14,073 nucleotides of DNA from Gammaproteobacteria bacterium (lineage in GTDB: Bacteria; Pseudomonadota; Gammaproteobacteria; SZUA-21), in NCBI GenBank assembly GCA_027021095.1, contig JALUUZ010000146.1, positions 1 to 14,073 on the forward strand. Reading direction: 5' to 3'. The notes under the pieces are model-generated. The model did no database searches. It was not told the DNA's origin and was given only the letters and a program-made list of their open reading frames with translations. Shown piece by piece: positions 6,602-13,956 of this stretch. How positions within the stretch are numbered: the first letter of the stretch is position 1; each line of letters begins with the position of its first letter. Made by a program: the position numbers and the translations under genes.

Positions 6602-7452
6602 AGCTCGTTATCGTCACCGGACTGTCCGGCTCTGGAAAGAGTGTCGCCCTGCATACCCTCGAAGACCTGGACTATTACTGTATCGACAACCTTCCTGTCG
6701 CGCTGCTCATGCATCTGGCCGAACAGATCCCGGGCGACTGGGGCAGAGACAAGTCTCATGTCGCAGTCGGTATCGATGCCCGCAGCAGCGCGGCCGAGTT
6801 ACAGAAGCTGCCTGCAGTCCTGGCGCGGCTCAAGCAAAACGATGTCCTGCACCGGATTTTTTTTCTGTATGCCGATGAAACCACGCTGTTGCAGCGTTTT
6901 CAACTGACGCGCCGCAAACATCCATTGACACGTGACACGACCCCTTTGCTCGAAGCCTTACGGCTGGAACAGGAGCTGTTGAAACCACTGATGCAGCAGG
7001 CGGATTTTCTGGTCGACACCTCGCGCACCAATGTCCACCAGCTGCGTGACCTGGTACGCGAAAGGCTGGACCCTGAGCAAAGCAAAGAGATGTCGATCCA
7101 GTTCCTCTCTTTCGGCTTCAAGTATGGCGTACCCGTCGACGCCGACCTGGTATTCGACGTGCGCTGCCTGCCCAATCCACACTGGGATACGAACCTGCGC
7201 CACCTGACCGGCACCGACAAGGCCGTGATCGACTTTCTCGAGCAACACCAGGAGGTCCGGCTGATGCGCCGTCAGCTGATCGACTTTCTGAGCACCTGGA
7301 TCCCACACTACCGCAAATCCAGCAGGACCTACCTGAATGTCGCGATCGGCTGTACCGGCGGCCAGCACCGCTCTGTGTATCTGGTCAATACCCTGGCCAG
7401 TCATTTTAGTGATAGAATCGGCAACATAATAACACGACACAGGGAACTCTGA
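6598..7452 (+). CDS. rapZ: RNase adapter protein RapZ (nucleotide-binding, YvcJ family)
   Basis: In E. coli RapZ binds the sRNA GlmZ and presents it to RNase E, tuning glucosamine-6-phosphate synthesis; in other bacteria the target is often unknown. The 284 residues equal the E. coli length. The N-terminal domain has Walker A GLSGSGKS (8-15), followed by HTLEDLDYYCIDNLPVALL, and a GIDARSS segment. The C-terminal domain contains SFGFKYGVPVDADLVFDVRCLPNP and the conserved GCTGGQHRSVYL near the end. The final residues are ITRHREL, so the short basic tail that follows the equivalent arginine-histidine-arginine in E. coli, and that aids RNA binding there, appears absent. The ATG overlaps the hprK stop as ATGA, and the stop overlaps the next start as TGATG, giving tight translational coupling inside the PTS operon. 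Confidence 0.96.
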   Translation: MKLVIVTGLSGSGKSVALHTLEDLDYYCIDNLPVALLMHLAEQIPGDWGRDKSHVAVGIDARSSAAELQKLPAVLARLKQNDVLHRIFFLYADETTLLQRFQLTRRKHPLTRDTTPLLEALRLEQELLKPLMQQADFLVDTSRTNVHQLRDLVRERLDPEQSKEMSIQFLSFGFKYGVPVDADLVFDVRCLPNPHWDTNLRHLTGTDKAVIDFLEQHQEVRLMRRQLIDFLSTWIPHYRKSSRTYLNVAIGCTGGQHRSVYLVNTLASHFSDRIGNIITRHREL

Positions 7453-7853
7453 TGACCGTTGGTTTACTGATCATTACCCATCAGAACATAGGCAAGACAC
7501 TGGTCGAGGCCGCCTATTCGATGCTGAACTCACGCCCGCTCGAAGCACATACCCTGGAGGTGGGCCTGGACTGCAACACCGACACACTCATCGACAAAGC
7601 GCTGTCATTGGCACGGCAGATCGACCAGGGGGACGGCGTACTGATCCTGTCCGATGTCTATGGCTCGACTCCAAGCAATATCGCCATGACACTGCTGCAA
7701 CAGCCCAACATGGCGGCAGTCTCCGGCATCAACCTGCCCATGCTTATCCGCGTCTTCAATTATCCGGATCTACCCCTGCCGCAACTGGCCGACAAGGCAA
7801 AAAGCGGTGGCCGGGATGGTATCCTCCTCCATGCATCGGCCCGGAACAGGTAG
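7452..7853 (+). CDS. PTS mannose-type EIIA domain protein
   Basis: This is a stand-alone EIIA of the mannose/EIIA-Man family, a small cytosolic phosphocarrier. The 133-residue protein has the active-site His10 in GLLIITHQNIG and the DVYGSTPSNIA loop, the counterpart of the usual D-x-F-G-G-T-P-x-N, with the second Gly replaced by Ser. It also has the SGINLPMLIRVF segment of the fold. No EIIB, EIIC or EIID partner is encoded nearby, so it most likely acts as a regulatory phosphoacceptor from HPr and not in sugar uptake. Such single EIIA-Man genes lie between rapZ and ptsH in several gamma- and betaproteobacteria. The start shares a base with the rapZ stop, and ptsH starts 7 bases after its own stop. 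Confidence 0.93.
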   Translation: MTVGLLIITHQNIGKTLVEAAYSMLNSRPLEAHTLEVGLDCNTDTLIDKALSLARQIDQGDGVLILSDVYGSTPSNIAMTLLQQPNMAAVSGINLPMLIRVFNYPDLPLPQLADKAKSGGRDGILLHASARNR

Positions 7854-7860
7854 CGCTGAA

Positions 7861-8130
7861 ATGGTTTCTCAGGAAGTAGAGATCGTCAACAAGCTCGGCC
7901 TGCATGCCCGCGCGGCCGCCAAGCTGGTCACCACGGCTGCCAACTTCAACGCCGACATCGCTCTACAATTCCGCGGCAAAAAAATCAACGGGAAAAGCAT
8001 CATGGGCGTGATGATGCTGGCGGCCGGCCAGGGTTCGAAAATCGAGCTGATCGCCGATGGTGCCGATGAACACGAAGCACTGCAGAGCATCATCGAGCTG
8101 ATCAACAACAAATTCGGCGAGAAAGAATAG
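7861..8130 (+). CDS. ptsH: Phosphocarrier protein HPr
   Basis: HPr accepts phosphate from EI on a histidine and passes it to EIIA proteins. It can also be phosphorylated on a serine by HprK. The 89-residue protein begins MVSQEVEIVNKLGLHARAAA, with His15 and Arg17 in the classic LGLHAR motif, and carries Ser46 in NGKSIMGVMML, the HprK target site. Both regulatory residues are thus intact. I take ATG 7861 as the start because it matches the family N-terminus exactly; an in-frame ATG at 7807 would add 18 residues lying inside the EIIA gene. The remainder, LAAGQGSKIELIADGADEHEALQSI, is typical HPr. It is followed 6 bases later by ptsI. Confidence 0.97.
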   Translation: MVSQEVEIVNKLGLHARAAAKLVTTAANFNADIALQFRGKKINGKSIMGVMMLAAGQGSKIELIADGADEHEALQSIIELINNKFGEKE

Positions 8131-8136
8131 CAGACG

Positions 8137-9876
8137 ATGACTGTCTCCATCCATGGCATAGGCGTATCGCGCGGCATCGCAATCGGCCAAGCATATATCC
8201 GTGGACGGAATCAATTCGATATAGTAAAGAAATCTCTCGCCGAGGATCAAATCGAGCAGGAGATCGACCGTTACCGGCGGGCCATTGCCATGGCCGTGGC
8301 ACAGCTCGAGCAGCTTCGCGACCGTACCGATCATTCCCTGGAATCCAATGTCCGGTCCATCATCAACACGCACGTGCTGATGCTCAACGACACAGCCTTC
8401 GTACAGGATGTACTGGCATTGATCCAGGCCCAACAGTGCAACGCGGAATGGGCGCTGCTCCAACAGCGTGATGCACTGGTCAAGATCTTCGAACACATGG
8501 AGGACGACTATCTCCGCAGCCGCAAAGACGATATCTACCATATCAGCAGCCAGGTACTGCGCAACCTCGTGTTCGCTGCCGGAGACGATACGCCGTTGCA
8601 AAACAGTCTTGCGAACACGATCGTCATTGCCCATGAACTGAGCCCCGCGGAAATCGTGGTCCTGCACGACCAGCATGTAGCGGGAATCATCAGCACCTCC
8701 GGAGGGCCGCTGTCTCACACCTCGATCATGGCGCGCAGCCTGGGTATACCCGCTGTCGTCGGCGGACGTCAGTGCTTCGAATTGATCCGGCAAGGCGAGA
8801 CCACGATTCTCGACGGCGAGTCCGGCTGCATCCTGTTCGATGCCGACAAGACCACGATCGAACACTACGACACCTTGGGCCGCCGGCACAAAGAAAGACT
8901 GGCAGGCCTGCAGAAACTCAAAGGACGTCCCGCCGTCACCCGCGACCAGCACCGGATCACCTTGCAGGCCAACATCGAGCAGTTGGAAGACATCGAAGCG
9001 GCACTGGAACTGGGGATCGATGGGGTCGGCTTGTATCGTACGGAACTGTTATACCTGCAAAGTGACGAACTGCCTTCCGAAGAGCTGCAGCTCGACAACT
9101 ATACGACAGCGCTGCGCCTGCTGAAGGGAAAGCCGCTGACCATCCGCACACTCGACCTGGGCATGGACAAACAGCACGCCACCAGCCTTGGACAGGAGGC
9201 GCCGGCCAACCCGGCACTGAGCCTGCGTGGTATACGTCTGTGTCTACAGGACCTGGAACTGTTCACGCCGCACCTGCGCGCCATTCTTCGTGCATCACAC
9301 TATGGTCCGGTCAAAATCATGTTGCCGATGATCTCCACGCTGCATGAAATCCTGCAGTTCAAAAACTTTCTCGCTACGCTCAAATCCGAGCTGGACGCAC
9401 AACAAATCCGGTTCGACCAAAACATCGAGATCGGGGGCATGATCGAAGTCCCCGCCGCCGCACTGTGTGCCCGGCAGTACATCACGCACCTGGATTTCTT
9501 GTCCGTGGGAACCAATGATCTGATACAATACACCTTGGCAATCGATCGCACCGACGATACCATCAACTACCTGTATGACCCCTTGCACCCGGCGATCCTG
9601 CGCCTGGTACATGAGGTCATCCAGGCTGGCCGCAAGCACCGGAAGCCTGTTACGATGTGTGGTGAAATGGCTGGAGACCCAAGACTGACACGTCTGCTGT
9701 TGAGCATGGGCCTGCGTAATTTCAGCATGCAGGCCCACAGCATTCTCGAGGTCAAGGACGTCATCGCAAATTCCGATTTCGACGCACTGCAGGCCAAGAG
9801 CGAGGCACTGACCAGCCTGGACACAACGGCGCGGATCGTAGACCACGTCGAGATGCTCAACCGGCAGTCCAACTGA
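8137..9876 (+). CDS. ptsI: Phosphoenolpyruvate-protein phosphotransferase (PTS enzyme I)
   Basis: Enzyme I autophosphorylates with PEP and donates phosphate to HPr, starting the relay. At 579 residues it is close to E. coli PtsI (575) and lacks the N-terminal GAF domain of EI-Ntr (PtsP). The N-terminal half has the HPr-binding helical insert (about residues 25-145) and the phosphohistidine site SGGPLSHTSIMARSLGIPAVVGG with His194. The C-terminal PEP-binding barrel has GVGLYRTELLYL, the arginine-containing ALSLRGIRLC, GTNDLIQYTLAIDR, and MCGEMAGDP, whose Cys is the catalytic general acid. All key residues are present, so the enzyme is probably active. The gene starts 6 bases after ptsH, and its stop is separated from the mgtE ATG by one base. 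Confidence 0.97.
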   Translation: MTVSIHGIGVSRGIAIGQAYIRGRNQFDIVKKSLAEDQIEQEIDRYRRAIAMAVAQLEQLRDRTDHSLESNVRSIINTHVLMLNDTAFVQDVLALIQAQQCNAEWALLQQRDALVKIFEHMEDDYLRSRKDDIYHISSQVLRNLVFAAGDDTPLQNSLANTIVIAHELSPAEIVVLHDQHVAGIISTSGGPLSHTSIMARSLGIPAVVGGRQCFELIRQGETTILDGESGCILFDADKTTIEHYDTLGRRHKERLAGLQKLKGRPAVTRDQHRITLQANIEQLEDIEAALELGIDGVGLYRTELLYLQSDELPSEELQLDNYTTALRLLKGKPLTIRTLDLGMDKQHATSLGQEAPANPALSLRGIRLCLQDLELFTPHLRAILRASHYGPVKIMLPMISTLHEILQFKNFLATLKSELDAQQIRFDQNIEIGGMIEVPAAALCARQYITHLDFLSVGTNDLIQYTLAIDRTDDTINYLYDPLHPAILRLVHEVIQAGRKHRKPVTMCGEMAGDPRLTRLLLSMGLRNFSMQAHSILEVKDVIANSDFDALQAKSEALTSLDTTARIVDHVEMLNRQSN

Positions 9877-9877
9877 C

Positions 9878-11233
9878 ATGACAGCAAAGCAGAAAACAGC
9901 ACCAGAGCTGCGCCTGAACGCGTTGACCAAGGCACTGGGAGAAGGAACCCGCCAGCAGATATGGAAAATGCTGAACGGCCTGCATGGCGCTGAAATCGCA
10001 CAATTACTGGCCTCACTGCCGCCGGCGGAACGCCAGGTTGCCTGGAGCCTGGTCAGCTCTGAAAATGAAGGCGAAGTCTTACTGCATGTCAACGACGAGG
10101 TTCGCAGCAGCCTGATACGGCAGATGGAACCTTCTGAACTGGTCGTTGCCGTCGAACAAATGGATGTCGACGACCTTGCCGACATTCTCACCGACCTGCC
10201 CGAAGTCGTAAAACAACAAGTGCTCCGGTCGATGGACGAGCAAAACAGGCAGCGTCTCGAAGCAGTGCTTTCCTATCCGGAAGACAGTGCCGGCGGGCTG
10301 ATGAACACCGACACCGTCACCGTCCGTGCAGATGTCACGCTGGAACTGGTGCACCGCTACCTGCAACTGCTGGGCAAGCTGCCAGACATGACCGACAAGC
10401 TGATCGTGGTCAACAGGTTCGATCAGTATCTGGGCACCCTGCCGCTGTCGACCCTGCTGACCAGTGACCCGGGCCTGACGGTCTCTGAGGTCATGGACCA
10501 TGAAATCGAACCGGTGCCGGCGACAGCAAGCTCGACAGAGGTGGCCAATCTTTTCGAAAAAAGAGACCTTGTGTCTGCACCCGTGGTCGACGAGAACAAC
10601 AAGCTGCTGGGCCGGATCACTATCGATGACGTGGTCGATGTCATCCGCGACGAAGCAGACCATTCACTGATGAGTATGGCCGGCCTGGACGAAAACAAGG
10701 ACATGTTTGCGCCTGTCATTACCAGCGCGAAGAATCGCGGGGTATGGCTCGGCACCAACCTGCTTACCGTGCTGCTCGCAGTCTATGCGCTGGGATTTTT
10801 CAAAGAGGTACTCGACAAAGAGGTCGCGCTGGCCATCCTGATGCCGATTCCGGCCAGCATGGGGGGAATTGCCGGCACGCAGACGTTGACACTGGTGATT
10901 CGCGGCCTGGCGCTTGGGCAGATCGCCAAGTCCAATGCGCGCTGGCTGGTACTGAAGGAGATCGCGATCAGTGTATTGAACGGCGTGGTCTGGGCCCTGC
11001 TGGTCGCCGCCATTGCGATCGTGGGGTTTGGCCAATGGCGTATCGGCCTGTTTATCGGCCTGGCACTGTTGATCAACTTATTGTGCGCTTCAGTAGTTGG
11101 GTTTTTTATCCCTTTTGGAATGAAAAAACTCGGCATCGATCCGGCGATTGCCGGCTCGGTGGTCGTGACCACGATCACTGATATCGTCGGCTACGTTTCA
11201 TTCCTGGGGATGGCAGCCCTGTTCCTGTTCTAA
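9878..11233 (+). CDS. mgtE: Magnesium transporter MgtE
   Basis: MgtE is an inner-membrane, Mg2+-gated magnesium channel. The 451-residue protein shows the complete layout: a helical N domain (about 10-130, with repeated MEPSELV and MDVDDLADILTDLP patterns), then SYPEDSAGGLM (132-142), a CBS pair (about 142-260, second copy ending LGRITIDDVVDVI) and a five-helix membrane domain (about 287-451). The first membrane helix has NLLTVLLAVYALGFF and the pore region has LMPIPASMGGIAGTQTLTLVIRGLALGQI (321-349). Asp435 in TTITDIVGYV corresponds to the pore aspartate that binds Mg2+. It is virtually fused to the end of the PTS operon, one base after the ptsI stop, which leaves no room for its own promoter or a magnesium riboswitch. 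Confidence 0.96.
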   Translation: MTAKQKTAPELRLNALTKALGEGTRQQIWKMLNGLHGAEIAQLLASLPPAERQVAWSLVSSENEGEVLLHVNDEVRSSLIRQMEPSELVVAVEQMDVDDLADILTDLPEVVKQQVLRSMDEQNRQRLEAVLSYPEDSAGGLMNTDTVTVRADVTLELVHRYLQLLGKLPDMTDKLIVVNRFDQYLGTLPLSTLLTSDPGLTVSEVMDHEIEPVPATASSTEVANLFEKRDLVSAPVVDENNKLLGRITIDDVVDVIRDEADHSLMSMAGLDENKDMFAPVITSAKNRGVWLGTNLLTVLLAVYALGFFKEVLDKEVALAILMPIPASMGGIAGTQTLTLVIRGLALGQIAKSNARWLVLKEIAISVLNGVVWALLVAAIAIVGFGQWRIGLFIGLALLINLLCASVVGFFIPFGMKKLGIDPAIAGSVVVTTITDIVGYVSFLGMAALFLF

Positions 11234-11291
11234 CCGGCATTTATTTTACTTTGACAGAGACAGCAGCATCGAACTGACAGGTAACAAGACC

Positions 11292-11846
11292 ATGCGAAAC
11301 AGACACAGCATCCACTCATCGATTCTCCTTGTTCTTACCCTGCTCCTTCTGACGTCCTGTGGCAAGAATGCCACCCAGGAAGGACTCGCACACGTTGCCT
11401 TCAACTATCTGAAAAACAACAATTTCAAGGGCTACAGCAAATACCTGCTCACCACCGATGAGACACTGGACGTCCTGAATGAACTGGAACACAGCAAACT
11501 GTTCAAGAGCTATTCGAAGCAAAAGAAGCAGCGTTATTTCACTGTCCGTCAAAACATCAAAAGCCATGTTTCGCGCCTGCACAAAAAACTGGAGAAAAAT
11601 TTCCGCAATATACTCGCTGAAGGTATCAAGAAAGGCGTCGACTGGAAAAAAACCAAGTTCGTAAAAATAAAAATTGGGCCAGAAGACCAGGTTTACGATC
11701 TCGGGTCCGTTCCCTCACAGCACATCTATATCGTCTTCAAGCAGGGAAAAAAAGAATACATGCTGAGGCTCAGCAATAACATCAAGACCAGGCGGGGGTG
11801 GGTGATCGTCGACGGGCTCAACTGGGAAGAACCTGACGACGAATGA
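11292..11846 (+). CDS. Putative lipoprotein of unknown function
   Basis: I do not recognise the family. The 184-residue product has a lipoprotein signal: basic MRNRH, a hydrophobic core (ILLVLTLLLL) and lipobox L-T-S-C with the modified cysteine at position 23, followed by Gly-Lys. With no Asp at +2, an outer-membrane fate is plausible. The mature part is strongly basic (many Lys, as in SYSKQKKQRYF and GIKKGVDWKKTKF). It looks helical at first (FNYLKNNNFKGYSKYLLTTDET), then beta-rich in the second half (HIYIVFKQGKKEYMLRL, GWVIVDGLNW), ending in an acidic tail. The N-terminal pattern resembles small lipoproteins with a load-bearing NTF2-like fold, but that is a guess. AGGTAA precedes the ATG. 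It lies 58 bases after mgtE on the same strand and converges on the dsrE2-type gene. Confidence 0.8.
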   Translation: MRNRHSIHSSILLVLTLLLLTSCGKNATQEGLAHVAFNYLKNNNFKGYSKYLLTTDETLDVLNELEHSKLFKSYSKQKKQRYFTVRQNIKSHVSRLHKKLEKNFRNILAEGIKKGVDWKKTKFVKIKIGPEDQVYDLGSVPSQHIYIVFKQGKKEYMLRLSNNIKTRRGWVIVDGLNWEEPDDE

Positions 11847-11950
11847 CTCAGTGCAGAGCATCGGTTGCACAGCAAAGGCACTGCGACACGGAAACATTAT
11901 AGACCACCAATAAAATATGCCGTATGGGGAAAATCGTCCTGATGCACGGT

Positions 11951-11984
11951 AAAAAAAAGCCTGGCCCAAAGATGAGGCCAGGCC
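11951..11984 (-). terminator. Rho-independent terminator of the fadL-dsrE2 unit
   Basis: Read on the minus strand, GCCTGGCC and GGCCAGGC form a perfect 8-bp GC-rich stem with a 9-base loop, followed directly by eight T. On the plus strand this is GCCTGGCC at 11959-11966 and GGCCAGGC at 11976-11983, with the A-run at 11951-11958. It lies 36-69 bases beyond the stop of the DsrE2-type gene. In the plus direction no T-run follows, so it should not terminate the lipoprotein transcript efficiently. Confidence 0.9.
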
Positions 11985-12019
11985 TGCTCACAAGACCTAG
12001 TGTGTCATAAAAGCAATAA

Positions 12020-12499
12020 TCAGATAAACAGGTTCACATCGGACTCGCCGGCAAATTCAAAGAAAGTAGTCGCCCCGGCATAATCGATATCGTCGATCAA
12101 CTGTTCGGTCTTCATATCGAACAGGTCGACTGTCATCTGGCAGGCGATCAATTTGACATCAGACTCCAGGCACATGCCACGCAACTCCTCGATACTAGGT
12201 ACACCCTTTTTCTTCATTTTGCTTTTCATCATTGCCGTCATCATCGATTCCATCCCCGGCAATGCCTGCAATGACACCGGGAACCATTTGTCCATTGCCA
12301 TCGGCATCGGCATGCCGGGATTTCCCAACGAAGTCACTTTCAGCGATACGTCCTTCTTCAGCAGCTGCAATCCGTAGAAGGTAAAAAAGATCTGTGTATC
12401 ATACCCAAGTGCTGCGGCCGTCGATGCCAGGATAAAGGGTGGATAGGCCCAATCCAGCGTCCCCTTGGTGGCAATGATTGCCAACTTCTTGTCTGTCAT
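12020..12499 (-). CDS. dsrE2: DsrE2-type (DsrE/DsrF/DrsH-like) sulfur-relay protein, soluble form
   Basis: The product belongs to the DsrE2 branch of the DsrE/DsrF-like family. DsrE2 proteins are associated in sulfur oxidisers with persulfide transfer alongside rhodanese and TusA; here no such partners are in view. Of 159 residues, the segments KLAIIATKGTLDWAYPPFIL, LGYDTQIFFTFYGLQLLKKD, GNPGMPMPMAMDKWF, ALPGMESMM and VPSIEELRGMCLESDVKLI are typical. Two cysteines (110 and 120, in GMCLES and IACQMT) are at the conserved positions of candidate persulfide carriers. There is no membrane helix, unlike the DsrE2A type. I use ATG 12499, preceded by AAGG at good spacing; a TTG at 12505 adds two residues. 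It lies 59 bases after the fadL-like gene on the same strand and ends at a strong terminator. A possible weak -10 (TATACA) in that gap could give independent expression. Confidence 0.88.
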   Translation of the reverse strand: MTDKKLAIIATKGTLDWAYPPFILASTAAALGYDTQIFFTFYGLQLLKKDVSLKVTSLGNPGMPMPMAMDKWFPVSLQALPGMESMMTAMMKSKMKKKGVPSIEELRGMCLESDVKLIACQMTVDLFDMKTEQLIDDIDYAGATTFFEFAGESDVNLFI

Positions 12500-12558
12500 A
12501 TTCAATTACCTTGCTGTGTTGAAAGTTACTGTATAGAAAGCGTAAACAATGAAAAACA

Positions 12559-13854
12559 TTAAAACCGTTTCGAGTAGCTGAGTTCGAGCTCGAACTGGTA
12601 CATTTTCAATTCCACATCATCGGGAAAACCAATCGCAGAGGTTCTGCGGATACTGCTTTCCGGCGCATACATCGCCGCGAAATTTACTTCACTGGTATTA
12701 CTCATTTTCTTGGTAAAACCAAAGGTGAAGTGATCCTCGATCACACCCGGCGCCAGGATACTCAGTGTCGTCTGCTTGACCGGGTTGTTACCATGGCTGT
12801 AACCCACACGCCATGTCCAGCCGTGGCTGGTTTCCCATTGGTAGCCGAGTTTATAGACGGTCATGTCATCCCAGCCGAAACCCGGGCCGTTCGAGCCGCC
12901 AAAACAGGAGTTCTGGTCTGTACCGCCCAGTCCCAGCGCGGGACAAGCAGTGATACTGTTTACCGGTGCACCGATCGATTTGACGTCACTGTAATAGATG
13001 CGCTGTACGTCAAAGACCAAAACTGAACGCGGAGTCACTTTCCACGCCAGGCCGATGGTAAAAATCGCCGGATAGTCCAGGTCACCGTTCTCGGCAAACA
13101 ATCCACGGTAATCTTCGAACTCACTCATATTGACCTTGGTCGCATAGGACGCGCCGAGTGTCAGCCCGGGGGCCACCTCGGACTGAATTCCCAACTTAAG
13201 CCCGATGCCATACGCGATATCGGTCCCCTTGTCGGTCATGTTCGCACCATCAGTGGAAAAATTAGTAAAGACGCCCAGGCCTCTCGCCTTGAAACCCTGT
13301 ACACCTATCACCGCGCTGACGCCGACAGACGTGGTGTTGTTGATCTTGCGTGAGTAAGTCGGGGCGATAAACAGCTGTTTCAGGTCGATCCCGGTACTGG
13401 TCTGGGTTGAATTACCCCAAACGCCGGCATTGTAGTCGGTATTCATCCCGCCTGCGCCATACACCGCCAGTGTAAAGGCAGAAATGTTGTTCAGCATCCA
13501 GTTCCTGGCTCCAAACGGCACGAAAAAATAATTCGAATCGCTTTCATAGGTGCCAGGTGCAACGAAGCCAACGGTCAACGGGGTGTTGTTCGGATTATAC
13601 TCGGTAGCTTCACGCCGCGGACTGAACAGGCCTGCACCAACGACCCAACTGTTCCCGACCCAGACCGCGCCTGCGGGGTTGGTTGCTACGCTCATCGCAT
13701 CCTGCGGCAGCGCAACGCCCGCGCCTGCCAGTCCTTTGTTCTTGGTACCAAAACCATGTGGCACCATACCGTTCGTGGCGATTGCACTGCCGACGACGGC
13801 AAATCCAGCCGCTAGCACGGCCAACCGAAATCTCTTTGCAAATTTTATAATCAT
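12559..13854 (-). CDS. FadL/OmpP1/TodX-family outer-membrane protein
   Basis: This family forms 14-strand outer-membrane barrels with an N-terminal hatch. They import hydrophobic molecules such as long-chain fatty acids or aromatics. The 431-residue protein has a signal peptide (basic start, AVLAAGFAVVGSAIA, cleavage after residue 26) and then the FadL-type beginning GFGTKNKGLAGAGVALPQDAMSVATNPAG, with the NPA motif at 59-61. Alternating amphipathic strands follow throughout, ending in a terminal aromatic (YSKRF) as needed for barrel assembly. Two cysteines (304 and 317) bracket a glycine-rich loop that may be disulfide-bonded. The ATG at 13854 has GGAG on the minus strand 6 bases upstream. 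The substrate cannot be told from the sequence. It is co-oriented with the DsrE2-type gene, so a hydrophobic sulfur compound is conceivable, but the link is inference. Confidence 0.9.
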   Translation of the reverse strand: MIIKFAKRFRLAVLAAGFAVVGSAIATNGMVPHGFGTKNKGLAGAGVALPQDAMSVATNPAGAVWVGNSWVVGAGLFSPRREATEYNPNNTPLTVGFVAPGTYESDSNYFFVPFGARNWMLNNISAFTLAVYGAGGMNTDYNAGVWGNSTQTSTGIDLKQLFIAPTYSRKINNTTSVGVSAVIGVQGFKARGLGVFTNFSTDGANMTDKGTDIAYGIGLKLGIQSEVAPGLTLGASYATKVNMSEFEDYRGLFAENGDLDYPAIFTIGLAWKVTPRSVLVFDVQRIYYSDVKSIGAPVNSITACPALGLGGTDQNSCFGGSNGPGFGWDDMTVYKLGYQWETSHGWTWRVGYSHGNNPVKQTTLSILAPGVIEDHFTFGFTKKMSNTSEVNFAAMYAPESSIRRTSAIGFPDDVELKMYQFELELSYSKRF

Positions 13855-13956
13855 GACTTACTCCGCTTTATTCGACTTTGAGATTATTGATTTAATTATG
13901 TTCAGTATCATCAATCAGAATGCTGCTGATGTATGTGACCTTTGTTACTTATAGAA

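Noticed and set aside
7807..7860. Earlier in-frame ATG for ptsH, within the EIIA gene
   Set aside because: HPr proteins begin exactly at the MVSQEVEI position (7861); the extension is only the EIIA gene read in another frame.
7963..8952. 329-codon open frame on the minus strand opposite ptsH and ptsI
   Set aside because: It is the complement of well-identified coding sequence, has no recognisable domain, and reflects codon bias of the real genes.
9295..10191. 298-codon open frame on the minus strand opposite ptsI and mgtE
   Set aside because: It spans the junction of two confident plus-strand genes and shows no family motif.
10862..10886. MgtE pore motif GGIAGTQ in place of GGNAGTQ as a loss-of-function sign
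   Set aside because: The pore aspartate and all domains are intact, and I recall similar GGIAG variants in other gammaproteobacterial MgtE proteins.
11251..11280. TTGACA just after mgtE as a promoter for the lipoprotein gene
   Set aside because: At the proper 17-base spacing the -10 would be CTGACA, which is a poor match; the hexamer alone is not enough.
12500..12505. TTG start two codons upstream for the DsrE2-type gene
   Set aside because: ATG 12499 has a better-spaced ribosome site and gives the usual N-terminus.
13550..13954. 134-codon plus-strand frame opposite the start of the fadL-like gene
   Set aside because: It is antisense to the signal peptide and hatch region, is low in complexity, and has no supporting motif.
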